Source of the DNA: Leishmania infantum JPCM5 | Taxonomy: Eukaryota; Euglenozoa; Kinetoplastea; Trypanosomatida; Trypanosomatidae | Reading direction: 5' to 3' | DNA: 64,000 bases | NCBI RefSeq assembly: GCF_000002875.2 | Contig: NC_009414.2 | Span: 1,132,155 to 1,196,154 of the forward strand | In this document: positions 19,800 to 30,001 of the stretch, piece after piece | Numbering within the stretch: position 1 is the stretch's first letter | Layout of the letters: each line of letters starts with the position of its first letter | Notes under the pieces: model-generated | Told to the model about the DNA's origin: nothing | What the model saw: only the letters and a program-made list of their open reading frames with translations | Databases searched by the model: none | Made by a program: the position numbers and the translations under genes

Positions 19800-20910
19800 A
19801 GACGTTGATTGGTTGTCGCGTTCCCCCGTCGAACTCCTCACCCACAGAGACCACGAAGACCATCAGCGCGCCGGTGCCCTCGTCCATTGCACTTACTCGG
19901 CCTGCCCTCCTCTCCACACTCGCTACTGATGCTCGAGAGCATGCAGACGGACGCATGTGAGCGCACAGGCAGAAACGAGGAGCCCGGCACGCATGATTGG
20001 GCGACGGCATGCCTCATGCCCAAGAGACAGACTACCTCGAGAAGGGGGGGGGGCTATGCAGCTCGTGAAAACTGAAAGCGACGCCGAAGAACTGCCACAC
20101 ACAAGGAAAGGGGAGAAGCCCACAATGTCGCAGCCCCTGGCTTGCGCGTCCATCTTCATCGCTGTTCACGAACACACAGGGGAGCGATATGCACGGAAGA
20201 GAAAAAGAGGGGCCTACAGAGGATGGTGCGGTGGTGCATGAAGCAGCAATGGCGAAAACAGGTGGGTTGTCGAGAAGCGAATGAGGCATGGATTTCGGTG
20301 CCGTTGCCAAAGCGGAGGAGGCATGAGCAGCAGAGCTGTATAAAGAAAAAAGACTCAAATCAAAGGCACAGCACGAAGCGGTGCTCAAACACAGGCGTGA
20401 GGAGCAGAGCGCGGGGCCAAGGCGGAGAAGCTACGCCGACAGTACCAGAGCAACAGCGGTAAAGCGCAAGCATCATCCAGAAACACACGCCCCCGCCACA
20501 CACACGCGCACAACGGAACGCAAACAGGAAGCGCACACGTGACATTTCGATAGGTGAGCCCTTCCTGATTGCTTTCGCATGCGTGTATCCCTTCTTCGGC
20601 CTATCAGTCCCAACAGCGACAGAGGCGGCAACGCCGGTGGTAGCCTGCGCATGCTTTCTTCTCTCTACACTTCACATGCATAGACTCTCCACCTCTTACT
20701 CGCCCTCAGTCTACCTTGCGGTGCTGATGCCGTCCACATATCTTTCCAACGCCTGTCACGCGTGCGTAGCGCCACACTCTCTCTCACGACACGCACACAC
20801 ACATGCATACCTCGCCTCAAAACACATCATTCAGAGCACCCATACCCCAAAGGAGCCATTGAAGGGAGGAGAGATGCTCGACGTCAACAAGAGGGAGGGA
20901 AGCGGGGTGG

Positions 20911-20928
20911 AGGTGAGGTGAGGTGAGG
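20911..20928. repeat. AGGTG tandem repeat
   Basis: Three exact AGGTG units and a partial fourth, in the gene desert. Confidence 0.6.
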
Positions 20929-23900
20929 CAAGGGGAGCGGGGCGCAAACACACAAGCAAGAGAAGCCATCATCGATATAAACTCAGAGGGGGCTCTTCGA
21001 ACACGGCAGGAAACGACAACAACACATGCACGAAAAAAGAAATACAGAAAAGAGAAAAGAGAAAAGGGAGATATAAAGGAAGAAAGCAGCGGCGCATTAC
21101 TGTGAAACACACACATGCACACGCGAAAGACAAGCACATGCACATAGAGAAAAGGAAACACAAAGGTGCGCCGTAAATGAATGATGATCTCGGAAGACAC
21201 GCTCACACCCAGGCATACAAAAAGGCAAGGCAACGGAGGGAAAGTGGGGTGGGCGGAAGAGCGAAGAGAGAAGCCAAAAAGGGCGAGGAGTACAAAGAAA
21301 ACAAGCCAAACACTACAAAGAAAAGAATGGCAAGCGAGCGAAAAATGGTGAGGGAGAGGCACGTGGAAGGAGAGGCTAACAGGTGCTAAGGTGTGGCGGA
21401 GAGGGCAATGGGTGAGAAGCCCGAAAACGGAACGAGCAACAACAAAAAGAAGACACGCCGCGCGAAGAACTTCCGTCAGCGGTGGAATACTTATCGGTCA
21501 CAATTAAGAGAGAGGCGCAATGTAAGAGAGGCCCCGGAAGGACACCAACACCTACCGAAAGAAGAAGGAAACCACAGCAAGAGGAGAAGGGAGAGGTGAA
21601 CACAAAAGGAAAGAAAAAGAAAAGGGGCATCTTTATTGTTCCTCTTCTCAGCAGATTCTCTCCTTTTCCTTTTGCCGTTCCTCGCGTGCCTGTGACTGTT
21701 TCCGCTAGCGTACGAGTGTGGTCATACATGCGCTACATGACTTTTCTTCGGAGCTGTATCTTTTCTTTTTTTCCTTCGGGGGAGAGATTGCTCTGTGGTG
21801 CTTTCCTCTGCGTTTCCCCTTGCCCTTTTCTTCTTTTGGTACCGTCTGACGCCATCAGCGCCGTCGCCTTCTACCACTACGACACCGAGTAGTCAAACAC
21901 TTTACCCCTGCACCTCCTAGCTTTCTCTCCCGCCCTATCCTTTCTTACCATGTTCTGTTATCTTCGCATGGTAAACAGCGACCACGCCTGACGCGAGAAA
22001 AGAGAACAGAGCAAAAAAAAAAAAAAACTGTGTCTCTCAACGCACGTGCTCACCCCCTTCTTTTGATTTTTTTTCGAGTTTCGCCGTCTTCCCTGACTTC
22101 GGAAGGGCAACCTTCCCTTCCGCCCCTTCCTCCACAGCATCCTACGAGGCACGAAATAACCAAGACGCTATACGAAGTGACATCTTTCAAGGTGCTATTC
22201 TACAGCAAGCGACTCAGCAGGCTTACCCTGATGAGTGTATCCGTCAAATCGCGGAGGCGATTCGTAGTGAGCTGGGGCAGATGCGATCATGACCGCAAGT
22301 CTCACCGGCACAGCGCCAGCCCAGTCCTGACTGCCGATACCAAAAGTCAGCCATTATGAGCGGAGGCAGGCTGCAGGCTCTTGGCTTCCTCACACAGAGT
22401 GTGGTGTACTGGGCCCTGATACCACGGTGAGCGCGCACCCAGAAATCAAATAATAATAATAAAGCAAAAAGAAGAAAGGACGCAAAAAAAAAGGGCGCGA
22501 TTCAAGTGCGAAAAAAAAAAGGACGGAATGGTGTATCACTGACGTACTCGAATCCACACGCACACACACACACACAGTGAGAGACACACATGCACACAAC
22601 ATCAACCTTCAAGCAATCATCAGCAATGACTAAAGATAACAAAGAAGTCAATAGGAAGAGCGGGGGTGCTCAGCGTCGGAAAATCGACTATATCGAGAGA
22701 AGATCATTGAAGAACGTGTGCGAGTCTGCGCAGGTGACTGTGGCTGCGTCTGCGTGTGTCTTCACCGTTTGAGAAAGCGGCGTGATCACTGCTGCACGGC
22801 GAGGTGTGGGATGCGTTGGTGTTCTGTGCAGGCTTTGTCCCCAAAGCACAGCATAGATAGGCGCACACAGACGCACTTGTATGAGTACACGAAAATAGAA
22901 AGGAGGCAGACCCATCAAACCTCATGCAGCTGCGCATGCACGCCCACAAAAACAACAATGAGCACCAATCAACTGGAAAATAAGTCGCTTAGAAGAAATA
23001 CTAGCAAACAGTGAAAAAAAAAAAGAGATACTGGAATGTGCACCACCGACATGCCAAGTCCCTTCCTTTTGCGTAAGTTAAATGTAGTCTTCTGAGACCT
23101 TCTTGTTTTCCTCCGATACCAGCAAAGTCGACTTTGTCCTTCGAACTCCGCGCAGCAAAACACCAACATGTGCACTTACTCTCACGCACAGACACACACC
23201 TAGACACAATGATGCAGCTCTTCCTTTTTGTTTCTTTTCTTTGAAGTGCTGCCAACATAAGCGGAAAGGCGGCGCAAGAGCTCGTTCTTTTTGTGTGTGC
23301 GTGTGTGTTGCGCGCATGAATGTGCAACGCACCCTTCTGCGCATTACACATGTGCGAATCTAGTGTGCTTTTTCACAAAAAAATGGTTGGGCTGTTTACG
23401 TGTGATTGCACGTTACGTTTTAGTTTAGGATCGCCTTTGCTGATTTTGGTTTCTCTTTTCATGCCACCTTCTCCGTTGTGTTGCACCTCTTTGCGTTTTG
23501 TGCGCGGTTTTTTTCTTCCTGTTTTCCTTTTCCCTTCTTTGTTGCTGTTCTTATCCGCGCTTTTCCGCTCGCGCAGAGCGGAGTCGCTTTCATTATTTTT
23601 TACCTCTTTTTCGTTCTTCGATAGGTCGTCGTCAACAAATTTGCACTTCGTTACGAGTTCGAGCCAGAACGAAGACGAAGAGACGTCAGTCTGTGTTGCG
23701 AGTTCGTTGGCGGAGTTTTCTCCCCTTCGCTTCGGTGCCGGGCTTCTTTCCTTCCTTCTGTTTCTCAACATGTGTGCTTTGGGCTGCACTTGTGATGATT
23801 GCCTTGGTGATGGCACGTGCGCGTGCGCGCGTGTCTCCTCCTTGTATATGTACATATATATATATAGCCATTGCCGCAGTGGTGTGCTTGCTCAGGGAGG

Positions 23901-24656
23901 CTAGACCCTCTTGGGCTCCTATGCACGCTTCCATCTATGCGTGCGTACGTGCGTGTGTGTGTGTGTCGTCTGCGCGCTGCACATGAAGCGAGACAATGAA
24001 CAACAACAACCGCAAAAAGTCGTACCACGAAAACAAGGAAACGGGTGTCGAAATCTCAGCAAGCAACGAAAAAGGAGGAAGGGAGCGCACTTGCATGGAA
24101 GAGGGATGATACTTGTGCGTCCATGTCAAGCCAGAGATGACGCCATCCCCATCATGGCATGACCAACGAAGACACCGACACGCGCAAGCACACACAAAGG
24201 CGAAAGGACACAAACGAGAAAGAGAAGCACAAACAAAAGCTCGTGCACAGAAGACCCGCACTGGACTACTGGCATACACGTGCACCCTCCATGTCACCAC
24301 GGCGTGCCAAGGTCACATAAATTCGCGTGGGTGGACTGCTGCGCCTTGCATCGTCGAACATGCGCACATGCACATGCAAAACCCCAAAAAAGAACGCACA
24401 GCTCACAACGCACAGATACGTCTCACTTTCACTGCCACTCACATATACGCGTCCGCGCCTCATCCGCATGCAACCGGCTTGACGCAGCGGATGAACTGTG
24501 TGCGTGTGTGTGTGTGTACCTGTCCGTGCATGTGGGTGGGTGCGTGCATGTCCGATTTGAGATTTTGCCGTTGCGCAAGCATGTCTGCAATCGTTCATGA
24601 AGCCTCAAGAGAGAAGGGAGGAGAACAGAGACCGGGGCGGAGTTGTAGTCTGCCGT

Positions 24657-25346
24657 CTACAAGAAGAGCCTTCCGCTCGCCTCCAGCTTCTTTAGCGTCT
24701 CGACCTGCGCGTTGCGGCGGCGGGTTATCTCCGAGTCGCAGTAGCCATACGCCCAGTGGCGGATCTCATCGTCCCAGAGCATCATCGATGACAGCTTCGC
24801 CACGACGCTTTCGTACGGGTCAGGGGAGAGTGAGAAGATCGCCTTCGAGCCGTAGTACTCCTTTCCGATAGCCGCCATAATGCGGCGCCACAGGGGGCGG
24901 TTGGAGACGCGGTTAGGGTCTCGGAAGTATGCCGCGCTGATCAGCTGGCGCAGCATGATGTGGTGATCCTGGCGGCTTACGGTCGCCTCCTTGGTTTCGC
25001 GAAGAATGAACTCGTTCAGTAGGTTCTGGCGAGCCGAAAGAATGCTCTGCCGGTCGTGGCTGCGGTTTGCCCGGCTGGGGCCGTACCGAAGACGGTAATG
25101 CCGCTCTTGGCGCATCCTCTCCGCCGCCTCGGCCGGTGTCTCCTCGCTCTCCTCGCTGTTCTCTTCATCGAACTCGTAGAGCACGTCGCCTCCCTTGAAG
25201 CTGAAGCTGTCAGAGTGTGCTGTGCACGGAGGGCCGAGAGAGCTCGCGATGGAGGCAAAGCTCTGCTCCAGCTGGTCGCACGGAGACGACTCGTTCGAGT
25301 CATCGGAGAGCACGACCACGTGGAGCATCCTGTCCTCCTCGCTCAT
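24657..25346 (-). CDS. Conserved-looking hypothetical protein, 229 residues
   Basis: Starts MSEEDRMLHVVVLSDDSNE and ends ASGRLFL. The frame has GC-rich third positions and no low-complexity shadow, so I believe it codes. Visible parts: an acidic stretch FDEENSEESEETPAEAAE (about 57-74) followed by a basic Arg-rich stretch (RMRQERHYRLRYGPSRANR), then a mixed helical C-terminal half with LWRRIMAAIGKEYYG and MMLWDDEIRHWAYGYC. No signal peptide or membrane segment. The ATG at 25346 is the first in the frame; a second Met is seven residues in. I recognise no domain. Its 3' side faces the 13 kb desert, so its mRNA could have a very long 3' UTR. Confidence 0.75.
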   Translation of the reverse strand: MSEEDRMLHVVVLSDDSNESSPCDQLEQSFASIASSLGPPCTAHSDSFSFKGGDVLYEFDEENSEESEETPAEAAERMRQERHYRLRYGPSRANRSHDRQSILSARQNLLNEFILRETKEATVSRQDHHIMLRQLISAAYFRDPNRVSNRPLWRRIMAAIGKEYYGSKAIFSLSPDPYESVVAKLSSMMLWDDEIRHWAYGYCDSEITRRRNAQVETLKKLEASGRLFL

Positions 25347-27160
25347 CAGGAGTGATGCAGACACTTTTTCGCGGTTGTTGGAATGTGCTGGAGAGAGGTG
25401 CACGAGTGAGAGACCTGATCCTTTGCGACTTGCCGGAGCGTGCGCGGGATACACCTGTGAGTTCAGAGTTAACGGTAATCTCCTCTTTCTTTGTTCTTCC
25501 TCGTCGTCTATGTCTCGGGTGAGCTGTTGAGCTGAAGCGAGCGGCGAACAAGCACACACAGAAATGAACGTAGGCACGTGCTGTACGGGCTGTGAGTGTG
25601 ATGAAGAGGCTGTGTGTATGTGTGTGTGATTGGGTGATTACAGCGATGGACAGAGAGAAAGAGAGTGAGGCGAGAGGTGTGGGACAGCGGTGAAAAACGG
25701 GGGGGGGGGCAGGCAGAAGGGTGAGGCAGCGTTGCTGGATGAGAGACAGTCGAACTGTACGTTGGCGTAGGGTCGTGAGAGAGTGGGAAGAGACAGAAAA
25801 GGCAGAGAGGTGCACGCCGTATACTGTGTTCACTCCAGAGTGCTACTGACACTGCAGCCCGTGTACGTGTGGATGCCAGTGTGTGCGTATGTATGTGTGC
25901 GTGTGTTTACAAAGAGAGAAATGGAATAAAGAGTCGGCAAGGAGGGGTGGCGGAGAGGCAGACGGCGGTTGGGAGAGGGTGGAACAAGAAAAGAGGGGAA
26001 GAGGCAGAGCCATAGGCACAGAGAACGTACCGCCACATGAGGACGAGTAAAAGCAGTGCGCCGCTTCCTTGGCATGATGAGGGCGACAGAGATAGAGAGG
26101 CTAATGACCTGCCGTCCACCTCAGCATTCGAGCAACGACACATGGCACCATAAAGTGGATCGGGGCAGGCCCAGGCAGGCAGGGTTCTTCCCACATGCGT
26201 GCCACAGAGCGCGCACGCTGCGTCTCTCGTTTCGGCTCTGCGCAACGAGAGACATGCGCGTGCAGATGCCAAGCCCGGTCTTACACACACGAGAGTCAGC
26301 ACTGCACCCTTCCTCCTCTTCATTGCTCATTGCGTTTCTCACGTGTGTGCTTAGAAGTACTTTTTTCACCAACCAAAACAAATACAAAAGACGACTTCAC
26401 AACACAAGAACAAAGAAGCCCAATGACGATCACTTCGGCGCACAGAGGTACGCACGCGCAGGCGCTTGAGTCAAGGAGAGGGATGGATGAAGGCCACAAC
26501 CAAAGATCGCAGCCACACACACACGCACAGTATAGTGTGTGCACGACAAGTGGGAAGTGAGATAAAGGCGCACACCATTCTTCGTAGCTCGTCAGCGTGT
26601 CAGTGGTCCGAAGGGAAGGGGGAGGCTCAAGAAGAGATCAAGAGGCGTCCCAAAACGGGCCAAGGTAAGGAGGCACGACCTTTGCGTGCACGATGCATCC
26701 ATTTGGAGAAAAAAAAGAGTGAGGCGGCGACGGCGGAAGAAGAGTTATATTTACCGAACCACCCAACGTTCGCACGCATGTCGAATGCCTACTTGACATT
26801 TAAGTCACAACAACGAAGCGGACGAGGAAGAAGCAAAAAAAAGGTCGTCATCAGAAGCCCAAATCGCATCCTTTCCCTCCCTTTCTCCGTCGTTGCGTTG
26901 ATTGAAGCAGCCACTTTACGGGGGCAACGATGAGAGAGACACACACGAGCATCGAGGTGAGCCCCGGGAGTGGCGGCTAGCGATCTCCTCAAACCTGCCC
27001 CCTTCGTCCCTTCCGAGTTAGTCCCTCTTCCTCTCTTCTTTCCACTATCATGGGCACTCACGAGGCAGACTGGGAGATGGCCACTAGTCGCTGGTGGTAG
27101 TGCATGTGAGTGTGGGTCGGGTGGGCGAATCACCCTCGCCATACGCCAACGCTCAGCCAC
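25347..27160. other. Intergenic region, TRAP-beta to hypothetical (1.8 kb)
   Basis: Low-complexity DNA, mostly purine-rich on the plus strand, with TG/CA tracts near 25610-25630, 25880-25905 and 26514-26526. Nothing resembling a gene. Confidence 0.6.
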
Positions 27161-27799
27161 CTACTTGCTGGCCTTGCGCTGGCGGAGCAGCGCGTCCACC
27201 TCGCTCTGCTTCACTCGGTACAGTACGTAGGGAAACAGCGCCGGGATGGCGCCTAGGAAGATGTACGCCGTCGACTCCTTGATGTAGCGCGCGTGCAGGC
27301 GGTCGTAACGGTCGCGGGTGAGGACGGAGATGACGCCGCGAAAGCTCTCGTCATCGACACCCTCGCCGTAGTAGTACGCCTCGCCCTCGCGGATCAGGTT
27401 GCTGAGAGCCTTGCGGGCCGTCGCAGTATTGCCCTGCTCAACATTGTACGTCACCTCAGCAACGGAGACGGCGTAGTTGCCCAGTGCGGTAGGGGTCACC
27501 GTGTAGCGCAGCGTCTCCGAAGCGCCGTAGGGGAGGTAGGCGATAGACTTGCTCTGCAGCGAGCCGTCCTCCAGCAGGTCAGATATCTGCACGTCAAAGG
27601 CGGGACTCTGGCCGTAGTTCGTTACCGTGACCACCACCTCCACGGAGGATCCGAGAACGATGTCGTCGCTCGATGTCGTCTTGGACACAAACAGCAGCGG
27701 ATGCGGATTTATCTCTGCCTCCTGCGCCACCTGCGCGAAACACGTCGTTGCCACCAAGGTGGCCAAGCACAGTAAGAGCAGCACCTTGAGAGTGGCCAT
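27161..27799 (-). CDS. SSR2: Translocon-associated protein subunit beta (TRAP-beta / SSR2)
   Basis: Subunit of the TRAP complex that sits beside the Sec61 channel in the ER membrane and helps protein translocation. Seen in 212 residues: a signal peptide MATLKVLLLLCLATLVATTCFAQ cut near residue 22; an Ig-like lumenal domain with the family-type block LGSSVEVVVTVTNYGQSPAFDV, then ISDLL; one membrane span near the C-terminus (about 178-196, YIFLGAIPALFPYVLYRVK); and a short basic cytosolic tail RQRKASK. Topology and length fit TRAP-beta (about 185 residues in animals). The ATG at 27799 is chosen because it starts the signal peptide. Neighbours on the array are unrelated. Confidence 0.88.
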   Translation of the reverse strand: MATLKVLLLLCLATLVATTCFAQVAQEAEINPHPLLFVSKTTSSDDIVLGSSVEVVVTVTNYGQSPAFDVQISDLLEDGSLQSKSIAYLPYGASETLRYTVTPTALGNYAVSVAEVTYNVEQGNTATARKALSNLIREGEAYYYGEGVDDESFRGVISVLTRDRYDRLHARYIKESTAYIFLGAIPALFPYVLYRVKQSEVDALLRQRKASK

Positions 27800-29053
27800 T
27801 GTCGGCAGCGTAAACAAATAACTGAGCAAAGATCCTTCTCGCCTACAGAAGACGTAACAGGGAAGTAAAGATGCGCTGTGCAGCCGCCGACTACCGTGTG
27901 CGATAGCCAATCAGAGACTCAACACAGGGGGGAGAGAACGCCAAGTCGAAAGGAGATACACTGTCGTGGCGGAGGGAAGCGGGAGAGGCGGGGGAGAAAC
28001 AAGAGTCGAAGCGAAATGTGGACGAGGAACAGTGAAAGGTGCCAAGGGCGCGGAAGGCAGCGCACCACCTGGAAGCGTAGACGCGTGGAAAGCAGAAAGC
28101 AAAGCAGCGGTGCGCAGGGCGGGATATTGTCGCGTCCCTGCCCTTGTGCTTATTTCCTCCATGTGGTCGCCAGTCAACCTTCGCGTCGAGAAGGCCGCAC
28201 ATTTGTCCAGCGACGGCACTCGCATTTGCTTTTTTAGATGCCTATGAAGGCGCGCCCACAACGGGCGCCATCGGCGCACCACACCTGCGCTTCGCAGCTG
28301 TATTACCTTCAGCGTGTACGTGATTGTGCATAGAATCGAGAGTTCATCTGGATGTGGCAGGCACCTTTGAATTAGGAGCAGATATTGAGGGAGGGCGAGG
28401 GCGAGAGCGCGCTGGGTCTCCCTCATCTCGTTCCTCCCTCTGGTTGTCGATTCGAGGCTGAAAAAAAAAGCATCGCAAGAGATGAAGGAAAAGGGTTCCG
28501 AGCAGGGGGGGGGAAGAGGAGGGGGGGGAGATGGCAGCGGCCCAAGGTGCAGCACAGCTCAGTGTAGTCGCGCTGCTCTGTATATTTAGCTCTCCTTTAT
28601 CTCTCTGTCATTTTGAGCTGGTCCTCCACCGCCGCCATCCCTTCCCCTCCCCAGCAAGGCATTTCTCTCCTACCCCAGCCTTCGTCTCTCTCTCGCCGCT
28701 CCTGCGCACACCTCGTTACACATACCACAAAGCATTCATCTGTGAGAAGACATCAAGAAGAAAACGCGTCGCCCTCAAAGCCGTCTTCATCCCACATCAC
28801 GCATCCTGTTGCAGTCTCCTCCATTCGATCCCTACACTCCGAACCTGCCAGAGGGAAGAAAGTGTAGCAAAAAAAAAGGGCTGTGAGAAAGGCCGGCAGC
28901 GGCATAGCAGTCTAACAAGCGTACACTCAAACGCATGGGGGAGGCGGGGATGCACCTTTACAGTAGAGAGGCAGGCGTCAAAACCGCCTCGCCAGCACTG
29001 ACCCTTCCACTTTTGCACTCGTCACCACAGTCCATCAACGCCACGTCCCGTCC
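27800..29053. other. Intergenic region (1.25 kb)
   Basis: Spacer between the helical-repeat protein and TRAP-beta. Includes a short GC-rich patch (about 28.0-28.3 kb) and G-runs near 28505-28530. Open frames run through it on both strands but look like shadows of biased composition. Confidence 0.55.
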
Positions 29054-30001
29054 TCAAAACCGGAGGGACTCCAGGTCTTCGATGGTCATGCTGGAGAGCT
29101 CCACGTGATGTTCCATCAGCCGATGACATACGCGCTTCGGTCCATGCAGTTTGCACAAGTGGCCAAAGGCCTCACGGGCAGAAGGGGTGATTCTGCCAAT
29201 GTCGACTAAATGACCCACGCACCGTTCTACGTACGGCCAGTCCTCCATCTCCACTGCGTACGCCAGCAACGGGGCGACAACGTCGGCGTCCCCCAAGACC
29301 CGGGCGTGTTCGAGATGTTCGGAGAGTGTCTGCAAGCTGCAGCCTTGCTTCAGGATGAAAGGAAGCGCTTGGCTGTAAGGCACGGCGTTCTTTGGACAGG
29401 CCGAGATCATCCTCAGCACCTCCTCCCAGGTGCACTTAGCCATGAGCGGCCACAAGCTGCTCAAATCCGAGCGGGTCACACGCGCGTGGCTGAGCATCTC
29501 CGCTGCCACGTCGGGGCGCTTCTCTGCGAGAGCGGCGTGGAGGAGGCTGCATCGGGTGACAGTGGAAAAGGGTAAGTCATCCACGAGGCGCGTGTGCCAC
29601 TCCTTTCCCGCCCCCTTCAGCAGAACGGCACACGCCTCCGCCATGCCTATCTGCTGGGTGGCACCACTCACGCTGGCCCCTGACAGAGCTTCGCTGATCA
29701 TCTTACCATCACCCTTATTGAGCGCCTCCCAAAACAGCGACCACTCCACCTCCTCAGACTTGCGGCGCTGTAAGCTAGCGGAAAGGCGTATCTTCTCATT
29801 AAAGCGCACCTTCACATCCTCGATGCCGACACCGGTGTAGTGCATGATGGCCTTCAAGAGGTCAAATGTATCTGCGGGTGGGGTGTGATAGGGGTGGCGC
29901 TGATAAAGCTGAAGCGCACGTAGCCAGTTACCCGACTCGAGAGCAGCATGGAAGGCCTGCGGCAGCGGGGCTGCCTTCCATATTCGCTCCTGGCCTCGCA
30001 T
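29054..30001 (-). CDS. Hypothetical helical-repeat protein, 315 residues, possibly mitochondrial (PPR-like)
   Basis: Starts MRGQERIWKAAPLPQAFHAA and ends TIEDLESLRF. It is almost all alpha-helical, with pairs of helices about 33-36 residues apart such as AFHAALESGNWLRALQLYQ, WSLFWEALNKGDGKMISEAL, CSLLHAALAEKRPDVAAEML and LAYAVEMEDWPYVERCVGH. This spacing resembles pentatricopeptide-like repeats, a family common in trypanosomatid mitochondrial ribosomes and RNA metabolism; that link is inference. The first ATG of the plausible frame is at 30001; further upstream the frame is open through pyrimidine-rich UTR-like sequence. Third positions are GC-rich. No membrane segment. Confidence 0.75.
   Translation of the reverse strand: MRGQERIWKAAPLPQAFHAALESGNWLRALQLYQRHPYHTPPADTFDLLKAIMHYTGVGIEDVKVRFNEKIRLSASLQRRKSEEVEWSLFWEALNKGDGKMISEALSGASVSGATQQIGMAEACAVLLKGAGKEWHTRLVDDLPFSTVTRCSLLHAALAEKRPDVAAEMLSHARVTRSDLSSLWPLMAKCTWEEVLRMISACPKNAVPYSQALPFILKQGCSLQTLSEHLEHARVLGDADVVAPLLAYAVEMEDWPYVERCVGHLVDIGRITPSAREAFGHLCKLHGPKRVCHRLMEHHVELSSMTIEDLESLRF

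Larger units (their letters stand above)
11383..24656. other. Gene desert of 13.3 kb inside the minus-strand gene array
   Basis: Between ValRS and the next supported gene I find no protein with recognisable domains. The sequence is mostly low complexity: GA-rich or CT-rich runs, A-runs of 8-15 and CA/TG tracts. It holds a 17-bp tandem repeat (13822-13889), TG and CA/CAG microsatellites, one inverted retroposon copy (19121-19640), a less repetitive patch around 19.66-20.1 kb, another at 22.19-22.44 kb, and a weak 134-codon ORF. Formally it is the 3' UTR of the 24.6 kb gene plus the ValRS 5' UTR, which is far longer than Leishmania UTRs usually are (established: typically a few kb at most). It may therefore hold non-coding RNA or small genes I cannot see. 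Confidence 0.65.

Noticed and set aside
27911..28555. 214-codon minus-strand frame upstream of TRAP-beta
   Set aside because: Starts in a run of Pro codons from G-rich DNA, ends in the TRAP-beta 5' spacer, and has no recognisable domain.
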